Position numbers and translations under genes: made by a program
Part shown: positions 1 to 11,423 of the stretch, one piece after another
Layout of the letters: each line of letters starts with the position of its first letter
Position numbering within the stretch: position 1 is the stretch's first letter
The notes under the pieces: generated by a model
The model's input: only the letters and a program-made list of their open reading frames with translations
Database searches by the model: none
Told to the model about the DNA's origin: nothing
Assembly (NCBI GenBank): GCA_905147135.1
Contig: LR990049.1
Span: forward strand, 4,977,428-5,041,427
Reading direction: 5' to 3'
DNA length: 64,000 nucleotides
Source of the DNA: Blastobasis lacticolella
Lineage: Eukaryota > Arthropoda > Insecta > Lepidoptera > Blastobasidae

Positions 1-91
1 CCAGCGAGTATGTGAATATTGGAGAGTAGGTTAGGACGGTTTTAGTGTTATGCGAATATAGGCCTTGTCTTAACTAACTAGGGGACAATAT

Positions 92-333
92 GTGTCGCTA
101 GAGATGTCGCCAGACTTCGTCCGACATTTCACAATTAGTCGGGGAACAAAACGTGACTTGTTTCTTGTTGCTGAGTCGTTGTTGCAGGACAAAAGTCACC
201 GTTTTGACGTGTGTTGAAGCTTGATACAATGTGGGCAAACGATTTAGTCCCATACCCCATAGACGCAAATATAGATCTTTATTAGACGCAAGACAAAATG
301 GCCAGCGACTTGACCCGACATCTCTAGCGACAC
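92..333. mobile_element. MITE with 18-bp perfect terminal inverted repeats
   Basis: GTGTCGCTAGAGATGTCG at 92-109 is repeated in exact inverted orientation at 316-333, enclosing about 206 bp with no meaningful open frame. Perfect short inverted ends around a small non-coding body fit a non-autonomous DNA transposon. Sequence outside the right arm (CGCGGACACCATATTG) partly resembles that outside the left arm (ACAATAT), so the true termini may extend further and the left end may carry a small deletion. I cannot assign a superfamily or a clear target duplication. Confidence 0.7.
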
Positions 334-3300
334 GTGTCGCGGACACCATATTGAATACAAGGTTAAAGTTTTGCATGAAAAGTTACGCATGACACAAACC
401 GTTCAAACTTAACGGAAAAGTGCGAGTTACACTCGCGTTTGACGGTTCCTATCCTTTAAGTCGGCAGGCTCTGACTTGTACTTTTTAAAAGCATAGCCCT
501 CTTTGTACCCTCACTGACATACTTGCAATTGTTCAAATATTATGTATTATTTTACGTCAAAAGTTGCCATTCCATTATCTCATTTAGACATTCCTCAAAC
601 GCTTAAACGAATTTCTAACTATTCAAGCATCCTAATGAGGGCGAACGCAAATTCAAAACTAACTATATGGCGCCACTCGTGAGTATGTCTGTTATAAAAA
701 AATTTCACGCTATTGGTCAGAACTCAGAATTAAACGCTCAAAGTTGACAGCTGGATTTCAGCCAATAAAATCGCTTTATTTTGACAGTGGCTTCAGCTCC
801 AGTGGCGCCACCTAGAGAGTAAAATTTGATTTGTTAAATAATTGTAGGTACTTAGTGAATTTTTCGTATTCCTCTCCTATTTTTATTAAATAAAATTGGC
901 GTTGCGTAACATCTAGGATAGTTTATTGTTCGAATTGATTGAAATGAGAATAGACCAAAGGATTTGCGGATTTATTTTAATGACGGCAGAGAAGTTTTAA
1001 AGAAGTATAGAATAGTATTATCAATATGACTTTATATTATATCATGTGACATTCCTTTGAATTTCTTGAATGATCTGATGATTAATTTATTGATGTTTAT
1101 GTTTTATACATATATAGTTTTATTTTTAAATATATTTTTTGTTTTTAATCTACTTATATTAAGCGCAATATGATCTGATTGTAATATTTTGAAACATTCC
1201 AAATAGATCTAATTGAAATATGAAACTTTTCTAGTGCATTTAATGAACCAAGATCTGTAAAAACTGTACATGTAAAAAATTACAATGTATTTTTTCTTGT
1301 TATAAGTGTAAGTCTTCTAGTCACCGACAGTGTAAAAAACTTGGTGTAAAATGTAAATGCGAACCTAAAAGTATATCTATTAGGTAAGATAAGATCTAAT
1401 GAAAAGATTTATCTAATATTATATCTGATTTATACAAATCTATATAGAGCGTATTTGTCTTTTAAAATATAGGACTTCATGTTGTCTAGTTGAGTTAGTT
1501 CAACTTCTTTCTATCATATTATGATGTGACAAACTGAGATTTAATGTAGATATTGAGACCTATATATTGTAGGAAACATTTAAACTTTTGAAAAAAATCT
1601 GTCGGAACGAATATTTTTATAAGTAACATAAAATTAATTTCATCAGTTTATATTATAAACTGGTAAATATCTTAGTTAAATACATATTGAATTACAGGAA
1701 AATATGTTTATACAAATGACAATTGCTTATCAGAAATTATACATATTATCAAACACAAATCAGAATCCGTATCAGACTATCTTACGATACGAGTAGGTAT
1801 TTTGAAAATTCGAAATGTTACATGTTATTCTGATGTACGTTATTCAGATTTCTGTTGCCTAATATAGTTAATCGTGTAAATATTAAAATATTGTATTCTA
1901 TTATTTCAATGACCTTGGCATGAACCTGGACTATGAGCTGATTGTAAATAATTAATAAAATGAAATATGCTATTAATATATTCTTATATTTAGGTTACAG
2001 ATACAATGTATGAAAATATATATATGTATTTCCTTGACGAAATCTCGGCAATTTATATACCAATCATGTTTAGTATATACATATTTTGAGTATTTCTAAT
2101 TGGCGACTAAAACTCTTATAAAAATATGAAGTTTGTTGTTGTTTCTTTCAAGCTGTTGTGGTTTTCTGCAACATAACTTACAACACATGAAACAAATCGA
2201 CTAAACAGTGATTAATCTAATCATTCCTTATCTTCTTATCGAGAAGAAGATCATTTCATATAATACTTCCTTTTGTTATACAAATATATTATATTATATA
2301 TAAGATAAACTTATTCAGTTGCTTGTGATGTTATTATGTTACTTTCAAAAGTTTCTGAATGACATTCTAATAAGTTATGTTGTTATTTTATAGCAAAATA
2401 TATTTTACACTTACGTCACTGTATTTGCAACTCTTCCCTCCAATAATTATAAGGAACATTTTAAACTATTATTTGTTTCCTTGCTTGGTTTTAAAGTAAG
2501 TAATAAATGTTATGTTACTTTAGTTTAGAGTGTCTGTCTTACATGCATTTTTTCTTTGCCATATAGGTACTTTGTTTGAACAAAAGACAACTTCAGTATT
2601 ATATTATCGATACTGAGAATATGTTATATATTTTTTCCTTTTAAATTATACTTAATTTATTCCTTACACATTATTGATGTGCAGTCAACATCAAAAGTGG
2701 CTAAGCGAATGATCTGATGAACAATTGAGATAATTTAGACCTTATATCCATGACATAAAGTCCGATTCAGTACGAGCACAGTTCACGGCAAATGTTATTC
2801 TAATTAGAACTGTATCATGTTTATATAAAGCTTCATTTTCCCTGTTTGGTCAGATCATTTTAAACAGTCTGGTTGCTTACCTACTTCTGATGCTGTCTGT
2901 CTGTACATATATAAATTTTACCCATAACTGGAACAGTATTAAACAATGTTATGACGACATTAACTATAATCTAACTTAACAATTACTTGCGTGTCAAACA
3001 CGGCTAGAGTCCCAATTCATTAAATGACTGGGCGTTCGATAGTATCATTTTCACAATATTAAAAATGTTCATTTACATTCCAGTTAAATTTAAATTATTA
3101 ATAAATAATTTCTGTTTTATCGGAAGTAAATTATACCTTTGCAACTATGACAATGATATTCTTGCTAAATATTTATCGGTGTTGACAGTTATTGTTAGAA
3201 CTTTTTAAAGGTGTCTAATATTTTGTCAATTCTAACATCAACATTATGGCATATCGTCGCGAGCTAAATATTATACACCTATATTATACCCTATAAGAAT

Positions 3301-3886
3301 ATATTTATAATATAATATATATCTAATGTTACAGTATAGTTTTAGAATACTTTCTATGACCTCTAAAAGTGCCACTTTATATATTAAATATATTTATAAA
3401 CCCAATCCATTTACCATTTATTATTGTGTATTATATACCTATAAATGAGATTAATTCATATATGATACCAAAACGTCAAATTATGTGTATGTGTAATATC
3501 TATAAAAAATTAGGCCTAATATTTTAAATAACTTTTCACAATTTAGGTCATCAAATATTTGACAGGATAACTTATTTTATTTATTTTGTCATCTTATTGA
3601 AAATTTCAATATTTCTGATATAGGTAAATAATCTCATTGTAATTTTATTTATTATTTAAAAACAATTGTATGTATCTATCTACTAATTAGTGAATGTAAT
3701 AAGAAAATTAATCAAATCGATGTGAAAATTTTAATGAAATAAACACAGTTACATTTTAACTGAAACTTCGATTTTACTCACATTCATTCTATAACCACTC
3801 TGACGTTTGACACCTATTTCACAACGAAGAGCAACCGAAAATGGCCTTATATGGCTGTGTCGTCGTTGGCTGTTCATCTTGGCGTT
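334..3886. other. AT-rich stretch without recognisable genes
   Basis: This 3.5 kb is strongly AT-rich, with stops in all frames and no domain-like translation. A TGGCGCCAC motif at about 670 and again at about 803 brackets a piece with TTGACAG motifs that could be a decayed transposon, but the arms are too diverged to call. No tRNA, tandem array or promoter cluster was seen. Confidence 0.5.
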
Positions 3887-3887
3887 A

Positions 3888-4243
3888 TTGTCTCGAATGT
3901 GCTCTCACGCACGAGGGTCCGGGGTCCGCCTTGACAATGATCCAGGATTTGCATATAATTACAGTGAAGCGACTACCATCTGACCTCCGTGACCTTTCTA
4001 CCAGGGGAATCTGATCAGATTGGATCATGGTTACACATGCAATCGCCTGATTGTGAAGGTTCATCACGATGCTCGATATCACTCACCGTAAGAGCATCGG
4101 TTAGCATTCAACTAATGTATATACATTATAGGTATACCTAGGTATATACCTAACTCAGGAAAGACTCATTGGCCGCAGTGGAATTCAAACCCGGTACCTC
4201 CCGCTTACGACTCGGATACCTTAACCAATCGGTCACCAACGCT
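3888..4243 (-). mobile_element. SINE-1 copy (tRNA-headed SINE), antisense
   Basis: Read on the minus strand this begins with a tRNA-like head (box-A-like GGTGACCGATTGG, box-B-like GGGTTTGAATTCC), followed by the same body as the copies at 9202 and 60569: TTAGTTGAATGCTAACCGATGC, the region before the CATCGTGATGAA motif, then TGATCCAATCTGATCAG. It ends in the TAACGCCAAGATGA tail, here AATAACGCCAAGATGA. A short A/T insertion near 4120-4150 interrupts the early body. Head plus shared tail mark it as a full-length but old copy. Only a weak GCTGTT match could be a target duplication. Confidence 0.75.
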
Positions 4244-4429
4244 GTTTTACTATGATATAGTGGTAATGATAAGTGACGATGACTATGCAGGCAGAGGGTC
4301 TCGCCTTTTGTCTATTTCAGAATTACTGTGGATATATTTATGATGGACTGGTTATTTAGAATGTCTCTTAGCTACAGCGCAGTAATTATTGATTGTACAC
4401 GTAGTATCTTTTAGTTAAGTTGGGACTCC

Positions 4430-5235
4430 CAAACTATATCACGGAAAAAGAATCCCAACGTTTTTTTATGGTATTCGGCAGACAAACAAGCAAGCAGGCC
4501 ATCTGAGCGAAAGTGGTCACCGCCGCCTATGGATATGAGAGGGTTACCAATGCATTGCCCGCCTCTGAAGAGACCTCTAATATACCTCTTGAACGATCTC
4601 ATGTTATACTCCAAACGAAACACTGTGGCAAACAAGGTTCTTTCGAACCTTCGCGTGGTGACCAACAGAGGGCAGTGTTTAAGCATTTTGGACCGGAGCG
4701 GACGCACAAACCCCATACATATGATAGCTTGTTTCATCGTACCCTTTTTATTATCTAACAACGAGGTATGTCGCTCGTGTAGCGCCTTGAAGAACCTACC
4801 GAACACTGGCTTACTGCCGGTTGACGCTAGTGCTCGGTGGCCAAGGGGAGAGAGGTTATTCATTTATCCCACCCGCAAGTAAGCGTGCGCATCACCCGTA
4901 ATTAGCTCTAGATTAGCTCAAGAGCTCTAGATCTAGATCACCCGTATGACCGAGAGGTCGATAGGACCCTGGGTGGAGGTGGGTTAGTCCTTTATCACAG
5001 TCTTTGACAACTCTATGCAAACCGTTACTCTCCGTCTTCGCAATGAAGTAATTACGGATGTTGCATATCTCCCGTTTGTGGAACGCTCTGACTTTGTTAG
5101 GGCCGGATAGGTAACTCCCAAGCGCACAAACAAAGCGTCTGTAACGGCCTGTTTCACGACCACCACATCTATACCCACACCCTGTGACATGTCCAGATAC
5201 AGATTCAGTTTCGGAGAGAGTAAGCATATCAACAT
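4430..5235 (-). repeat. Unclassified LINE-like repeat, antisense
   Basis: The segment is GC-richer than its surroundings and has longer open frames on both strands. On the minus strand it ends with a GGCGGCGGTGACC motif, a CTTGCTTGTTTG motif and then a short A-run (plus strand T-run at 4461-4467). I associate that pattern with 3' ends of lepidopteran LINEs and their relatives. The upstream 4860-5235 part may be a different unit. The translations do not show reverse transcriptase motifs, so the protein part, if any, is lost or untranslated. Confidence 0.4.
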
Positions 5236-6587
5236 TTAGTGAGTCGACAGCTGCCCCTCGTAATCGACCTCCATCTACATGGACGTTATTATTATTATTA
5301 TGTGTTTATGTAAACTATACTCTCATTTCTATGGGTAAATTATAATTGCTGGCATTTGGCCAAACAATTATGATGTGTTTATTTAGTACCAATATATTCT
5401 TGAGTTTACAAAGTATAGTGTTACACATTAAGAAATTTTCGGACAATGCGGTAGGCATTGAACTATTGCCCTTCGCTGGTCGCCAATTCTTTGTTTTGTC
5501 ACTGTCATTGCCGTAAACTTCTAGGTGAATTGCATATGAAGTGGAGTTAAATCTGATTTAGTGTCTGATTTTAGTTTAGTTATAAAGGATTGGCAGATTT
5601 AGCCTCCGTCACAACATCTACTATTTTGATTATTATTGAGTGCTAAACCGCTACTCAGATTTGGATACAATTTGCCAAGGATATAGGCAGCAATATTAAT
5701 AGAGAATTACTTACTAATTTTATAAACCTATAATTCCAACTAAACCCCAGTTTCATATCGACTAATCTCCACCGCCATCGGCTACCCACTCCAAATTATT
5801 TGTATCACTGCAGACCCCCACGCATATCAGCGGATCACATGCACGCGCGCCCCGGGGGTGCGCCCCCTGCGTCGCCACCCCCCTGGTGCATCGGTATTCT
5901 ACCATGGAAATTAGTTTTAAACTACCTGCGCTAGTTAACGGTGATTCATTCGCTTGCGAACGTGATTTTGAAACGTAAGGTTTTAACGTGCTCGCGTAGA
6001 TAGGTACGTTATCTACGGAGGTAGGAACCTGTTATCGTGCCTTATGAAATGTTTTAAAAATAAATAAAATTGTAAGTTTTAAATTTTTACATTCGCCTAT
6101 AATTACAAGGTAAGGTGAAAAAGGATTGAAAATATTGTAATATACAAAATATACTTACAGCAAAAGCACGTGAGAAAATAGGTTAACGGATCTTCGGTCT
6201 AATGTAAACAGGTGACGAATGGACGTGAAACGAGAAATTATAGGGTTACGTACGTAAGTGTTACGGAAGCCACATAAAAATATATCAACAGACTGGTAGC
6301 TAAAAATCACTGAGCATCAATTTGAACGTGAAATCGACCCTCCATGAGAAGGCAAATCGGAAATAATATTTCTTAACTTGAAGCAAATCTCAAATAAGAT
6401 TTTCTTAGATTTGAGCTCATGTATGTGGGTGTAAGTGTATGGAAATTAAACAAAGAAATATGAGAAATAAATCCATATATGTATATTATTGCAAATAACA
6501 TACTAAATAGACAGCAACAGATCGAGAGGACATATTTTATTAGTTTAAGCAATGTACTTAGAATTAGCCGTGAATTAGAAGTGGCCG
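5236..6587. other. Non-coding stretch with a small GC-rich patch
   Basis: I see no gene. Around 5820-5905 there is an isolated CpG-rich patch with a CCCCGGGGG palindrome-like core and CGCCACCCCCC; nothing around it shows a TATA box, splice donor or open frame. The rest is ordinary AT-rich sequence. Confidence 0.4.
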
Positions 6588-6832
6588 CGTGGTGTCCGGC
6601 AGAGTAGAATAGCACCAACCCCTTACACTTGTGGGTGTCGTACAAGGCGACTAATGTTTCCGAGGCAAAATGTCTAGAGTCTCCGTAGGCTGGAAAATGG
6701 GCAGCAGCGTTTTCCATTGTTATATTTACAACACTGTGATCTCCAACCCGCCTGCCATGCGTGGACCTTCCCTTTGATGGGAGAGGCCTAGGTCCTGCAA
6801 TGGACTGTTATGGGCTGTGATGATGACTTAGA
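6588..6832 (+). repeat. ATGATG-tailed repeat family, copy 1
   Basis: The unit starts GTGTCCGGCAGAGTAGAA, continues through CACCAACCCCTTACAC, GTGGGTGTCGTACAAGGCGA and GGCTGGAAAATGGGCAGCA, then CCAACCCGCCTGCCA, and ends TGTTATGGGCTGTGATGATGA. Near-identical modules in the same order occur at 10246, 17662, 25640, 46756, 47098 and 50596. An oriented tail of ATG/GATG units suggests spread by reverse transcription, probably as the 3' region of a LINE or as a SINE. No coding potential was found. Confidence 0.75.
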
Positions 6833-8334
6833 ATTAGCAAAATTAACAATCACAATCGTTAAAATTGTAATTTCTAAATAAAGCAAATAGAACATAGAAA
6901 TAAAACGAGTTATACGATCAAGCAAGATTACCCGAGGAAGACAGCTCAGAGCACTGGAGGTGCCGTGTCCGCAGTCGGACAACGTCTGACCTGTCGAGAG
7001 CGATGGCCGCTTTCTCATAGACTGCGGTGTTTGCGGTGTTACCCGCATGTGTTTAATTTAAGAACACTACCGACATTTTATAAAAATGAAGATAAATAAA
7101 ATAATAATATTATTTTTACACTTAGCGTATTTTTAGTTAGTCCTTGGAAGTTTGTCAAGTGAATTTTAAACAAAATTAATCTAAAAAGAGAATAAAATCT
7201 TAGAATGTAGATTCTACGCAAACGTCATGTCCGAGGGGTACTTCGTACCAGATGACAACCTCCTTCCGATCAAGGACTCCCGTGATTGTTAAAAGGTAAA
7301 ATTAACACACAGTGGCAATCCGTCACCGACTCTAGTCCAGGTCAGACCAAACCTGTATCTCACACCCTCCGTTACTGGGTCAGGACAATACCTACTGTGT
7401 CACACGATACCCTCCGGTTCCCGTTTATCGTAGCGGGTGACTCTGCAAACAAGTAAAAGGATGAGCGTGTTTTCCACGGTAACAATAAGCTTGTTTGCCA
7501 CCTTAGACGTATAAAAAATAAATAAAGAAGGGACGGAGAAAAGAATTAAAGACTACCCTTTAATCCGGGAAAAACAAATCCAATTAGCTGGCTAGACCGA
7601 ACTATTACGCCAAAAACACTAGGTACCATATTGTAGTCACAGAAGAGTAAAATGGCTATAATGTGGCTTTTTATCGCTCGCTACGAAAAGTCGAAGTTTG
7701 GCCCACTAAAAAATTATTTTTTTGTCCTATCCAAAATATCCTAAACATCTACTATAATTACATATTGGAATTTTTCTTGAACTCGATCACGTAGGATAAC
7801 CCACGGCGCCTTTACAATCTATTACTAGACCACAGCTTATACTTAGACGTAAATACTTTACACAACCGAGCCTATTAAACCGTTGGTGTTACTTAAATAT
7901 TCCACGTAACGCTATTACGTCTACTATTCAACAGAAATAGTCGTGGTTACAAAATAAGCCAGCTTAACCGTTATGATCTTAAACACGTTACGCTAAATAT
8001 GCTGTGACGACTTAGACACACCCTCTAAGCTTATTTACTAAGCCTGTTTCCTCGGGTTTAGATAAAAGGGTTGGTTAGATAGAAAACTAGGCACAAACCT
8101 AGCTACGTCACTCTAGACAGTATGGTGTCGCGTGGCGGCCGTCGTGGCCGCAAGTGCGTGTGTTACACGTGCCTTATTGGCTTTACTACTTACAGAGGTG
8201 TCTAAGACGTCTTATGTGTATTTGTGGCGTAACGATAGAGTTAATTTTAACCCTGGCCTGTAATAGCTCTGGTAACATATTACGTTATTAATACAGGTAT
8301 TCAGGTCTATTATAATCCTTTCCCACGTAAAGAG
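6833..8334. other. Non-coding stretch, nothing recognised
   Basis: Mixed AT-rich sequence with no long open frame, no tRNA-like fold and no clear repeat ends. A G+C-richer part around 7200-7500 has no recognised motif. Confidence 0.45.
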
Positions 8335-8472
8335 TGGCGTTAGTTCTTTTTTAATACTACCTACGCAGTGGCACACGAGCAGTTTGATTTTTTTTGACTC
8401 AGCAGCACCTAAGTTCTGGTAGCTTTAGACTAGATCTGATTTCAACGTATTTTTTATTTAAAGCTACCTGGA
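8335..8472. repeat. Left copy of a diverged direct duplication
   Basis: This block (GTGGCGTTAGTTC, TTTTTTAATACTAC, ACGCAGTGGCA, CTGATTTCAACGTATTTT, AGCTACCTGG) recurs in the same order and orientation at 8892-9011 with scattered substitutions and small deletions. The two copies bracket a LINE tail and a SINE, so a local duplication followed by insertion, or two insertions of one repeat, would explain the pattern. Confidence 0.65.
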
Positions 8473-8645
8473 GAGGTTTTCCCTAGAGAGTACAACATGG
8501 AGTTCTTCAAGAAAGGGGTTAAAAGGTTATTACGGGGTCGGCAACGCGTGGGTGACGCCCATGGTATTGCAAACGTCCATAGGCTGCGGTGACTGCTTAC
8601 CATCAGGCGGGCCGTAAGCTTGTTTGCCACCTTGGTGGTATACCT
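8464..8645 (+). mobile_element. 3' end of a decayed LINE (C-terminal remnant)
   Basis: In one plus frame it reads LPGEVFPREYNMEFFKKGVK and goes on through RGRQRVGDAHGIANVHR to a stop. This is a C-terminal ending of LINE reverse transcriptases that I recognise by its LWN-LPG and FKKGVK motifs. After the stop come ACCATCAGGCGGGCCGTAAG and CTTGTTTGCCACC, the same 3' tail seen at 62273. Related remnants are at 26770, 30465 and 35425. Only the last about 60 codons and the 3' UTR survive here. Confidence 0.65.
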
Positions 8646-8649
8646 GCGA

Positions 8650-8893
8650 CCTGAGTAGTTCAGTTGGTTAACATGCCGCCGAGCCGGGCCTCGCAGAGGT
8701 CCCGGCTTCGATCCAGACCGGGCAGAAATTGACATGATTGATTTCAATTTCTGTTACGGGTCTGGGTGTTGTATGTATAATAAGTATGTTTATCAGTTTT
8801 CTGGCTATAACACAAGCTTGCTTACTTTAGGGCTAGATGGCTCTATGTGAATTAGCCAAGCAAATTTGTTTTATATTTATTATTCTTACATAA
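8650..8893 (+). mobile_element. SINE-2 copy (tRNA-headed SINE)
   Basis: The head has a box-A-like TAGTTCAGTTGG and a box-B-like GGCTTCGATCC in tRNA spacing. It is followed by a body with TCTGGGTGTTGTATG and by GGGCTAGATGGC before a T/A-rich end. The same body and tail follow a tRNA-like head at 10610, and the tail alone is at 50855. The head does not fold into a clean cloverleaf, so this is not a tRNA gene. It would depend on a LINE for movement. Confidence 0.7.
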
Positions 8894-9011
8894 AAAAGTG
8901 GCGTTATTCGTTTTTTAATACTACGCAGTGACAAACGATAATATAAGTTATTGTAGCTGCCTTTAGGCTGGGTCTGATTTCGACGTATTTTATTTATTCA
9001 GAGCTACCTGG
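8892..9011. repeat. Right copy of the diverged direct duplication
   Basis: Partner of the block at 8335-8472, same orientation, ending at the shared AGCTACCTGG. Unlike the left copy it does not continue into the LINE C-terminus but switches to unrelated sequence (TCATCATAATATC). Confidence 0.6.
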
Positions 9012-9201
9012 TCATCATAATATCATTGACAGTCCGACAATCAACAGTCAGACATGAGTCTCCTCACAGCCCATTTATGGTAATCCATTGTGGATTTGTC
9101 TCCACTCCATATAACCTAGGAGGTAGGGCTTAATGGCTTGTCCGTAATGTCCCTCTGGACAAATTCTAAATTGGGCAGTTTTTGACTGGATATTCTCGAA
9201 T

Positions 9202-9531
9202 GAGCGTCGGTGGCCGAGCGGTTAGAGTATCCGACTCGTAAGCCAGATGTCCCGGGTTCGAATCACGGTCCGGCCATGTACCACTTACTATTTTCTGAGT
9301 TATGTACATTAGTTGAATACTAACCGATGCTCTTACGGTGAGGGAAAACATCGTGATTAAACCTGCACATTTAGGCGACTGGATGTGTAATCATGATCCA
9401 ATCTGGTCAGGTTCCCCTGGTAGAAGGGTCATGGATGGCAGTCGCTCCACTGTTAATACCTGGTCAAGGCGGACCCCGGGCCTTCGTGCGCGAGAGCACA
9501 ACCAGGACATTAACGCCAAGATGATTTTTAT
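9202..9531 (+). mobile_element. SINE-1 full-length copy with 11-bp target duplication
   Basis: It starts GAGCGTCGGTGGCCGAGCGG (tRNA-like 5' end and box A) and has box B GGGTTCGAATC. The body contains TTAGTTGAATACTAACCGATG, CTCTTACGGTGAGGGAAAAC and TGATCCAATCTGGTCAGG, and the end is CATTAACGCCAAGATGA plus a short T/A run. TATTCTCGAAT lies immediately before it (9191-9201) and again after it (9532-9542), a clear target-site duplication from LINE-type integration. Internal boxes A and B imply RNA polymerase III transcription. Compared with the copy at 60569 it keeps the anticodon-arm segment of the head. Confidence 0.88.
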
Positions 9532-9542
9532 TATTCTCGAAT

Positions 9543-10245
9543 AAGTAGATAGATTCTAGAAGCGAACAGAGTAATCCACACTTATCAATCGCATAAGGTA
9601 GGTATTGAAAAGATTGGTAACTACAGAAAACTCTGCTGCTCATTTTCAGGTTTGTGGTGGTCTGTTTTGTTTATTTGAAAGCCAGTTTAATCAAGGAAGC
9701 CCTTAGCTTTGCTTCATTAATCGGTTCAGTACCTACTTAGCTTGAAAATATTTGCCTCAGTATAATAATATGTATAGATAGGTAGGTTGTATTTACATGT
9801 ACTTAGTTGGGGATATGCCGACTTTTTCCTGTCAGTTATGTAATCTGTCTTTTACGACACTCAGCCGAAGGGTTAATGCAATTTTTTTTATTAATAAGAT
9901 GGTTGCAAACGAGCCGGTTACCTGATGACAAGTGATCATTGCCGCCTAATGCGTGGAAAGTGTAGGTACACTAGTTCCATACGGTCAACGTCTCCTTAAG
10001 CAATAACAAACACCCACAGCCGAAAAGGTGGCATCTACCTATTGGTAGACCTGTTTGAATGTGTGGGTATAGACACTTATCTACTCGTTATTACTGAGAG
10101 TCATGATTCCCTTCGGAATAATTTGTGTGATCTTAGGCGACGTATTGGCTCTTGGGTTGTGACCCCTCGGTAGTTCATTGGCAGACTATGCTGGTAGGTA
10201 GCTAATATCGTAGACAATATTTTCGAAGAGCTATCAATATCTGCA
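9543..10245. other. Non-coding stretch, nothing recognised
   Basis: AT-rich sequence with short frames only. A stretch around 9890-10050 (GGTTACCTGATGACAAGTGAT onward) resembles the conserved 3' part of old LINEs but is too diverged to assign. Confidence 0.4.
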
Positions 10246-10469
10246 GTGTGTGTGTTGTCCGGTTGAGTAGAAAAGCACCAACCCCTTACACTCGTGGGTG
10301 TCGTGGCGACTACTGTCTCCGTTGGCTGGAAAATGGGCAACACTGCGATGCCTATCTAACTCGCCTGCCAAGAGTAGAGATAATGGCATAACTTCCCTTT
10401 TTGTGGGAGGGGGCCTAAGGCCACCAGTAGACTGTTATGGGCTGTGATGACGATGATGATGATGATAAA
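10246..10469 (+). repeat. ATGATG-tailed repeat family, copy 2
   Basis: Same module order as the copy at 6588 (GTCCGGTTGAGTAGAA, CACCAACCCCTTACAC, GGCTGGAAAATGGGCAACA, CGCCTGCCA, TGTTATGGGCTGTGATGA), with an expanded GATGATGATGATGATGA tail. The longest ATG run of the family in this window is here. Confidence 0.75.
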
Positions 10470-10609
10470 TATCTAATTGTTGCTTTAGAGAGATACACAC
10501 GGTCGGACAGTCCACCTCATACAAAAGTGGTCACCGTACCTACACTTAAACATCTGGAGCAGATGCTTTAGTAACTACGTGTCATAGACCAAAAAGGCAC
10601 ACATATATA

Positions 10610-10862
10610 TTTGACCAACTGAACCAGTTGGTTTATATGCTGGTCTGCCACCCAGAAGTCCCGGGTTCGATTCCCGGCCGAGCAGAAAATGTAATGATGA
10701 ATTTTATTTTATGTTACCTGTCTGGGTGTGTAAGTACGTATTTAAAAAAATATATATAAGTAGTTTATCAATTATCTAACGCCTAAATTACAAGCTTTGC
10801 TCTTTGAGGCTAGATGGCGCTGTGTGAATTTATTCAAGCATATTTATTTTTATATTCTCTGC
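10610..10862 (+). mobile_element. SINE-2 copy
   Basis: The head carries box-A-like GAACCAGTTGG and a strong box B (GGGTTCGATTCCC). The body TCTGGGTGTGTAAGTACGT and the tail GGCTAGATGGCGCTGTGTGA match the copy at 8650. Target duplications are not obvious, so the copy is probably old. Confidence 0.7.
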
Positions 10863-11423
10863 CTGACGATTCCCCTCGTGTAGAAATTGCCGCAACGACA
10901 ATTTAAAATGTTCCCTTCATGGAAATTGTGAAAGTACGTACGTCATAATCAGTCTTTTTAGCTGGAATTCATATTTTTGGGTGTTTAAAAATAAATTTTG
11001 GTGGTCGGTTCTCAGCCGTGTTTGCAAACTTCTGAATTACCCACTTTATAAGGCTTCGAAGGGAGTTATACTTGGTACCTACGAAACCCTCTTGAAACGC
11101 AACAGTTTGTGAATCAGGAAGAAATTGTTCTGAGTGCTTCAGTTGGTTAACATGCCAGTTTTTTTTATGATTTAATAGGTAGGATGGGGAAATCCGTCAT
11201 GGACACCAAAGTAGTGCCCCAACTTTTTATTTTATTTACTTAAGGAAAACCAACAGCAATTATTACAATATGAAATAATACTGGCAGCACAGAGCCAATT
11301 ACAGGTTTCCACCGATAGAAACTGGTTAAACAAATACATACTAATCGTTAAGCATACCGAACAGTCTACAAGACTTTACAATTTCAAATTTAAACTAAAA
11401 TATACCTACAATACTCGAAAGTT
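10863..11423. other. Non-coding stretch with a short SINE-2 head fragment
   Basis: No gene. At about 11138-11160 the string CTTCAGTTGGTTAACATGCC repeats the box-A part of the SINE-2 head and then breaks into a T-run, consistent with a truncated copy or a chance tRNA-like fragment. Confidence 0.4.

Noticed and set aside
4411..4882. Overlapping 150-residue minus and 117-residue plus frames as a host gene
   Set aside because: The region ends in a LINE-like 3' tail pattern and an A-run on the minus strand; no domain was recognised, so it is listed as a repeat.
9213..9278. tRNA-like sequence with GGGTTCGAATC
   Set aside because: Stems are imperfect and it is followed by a conserved SINE body with target duplications; it is a SINE head, not a tRNA gene. 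The same applies at 8652, 10620, 60571 and 4165-4241 (antisense).
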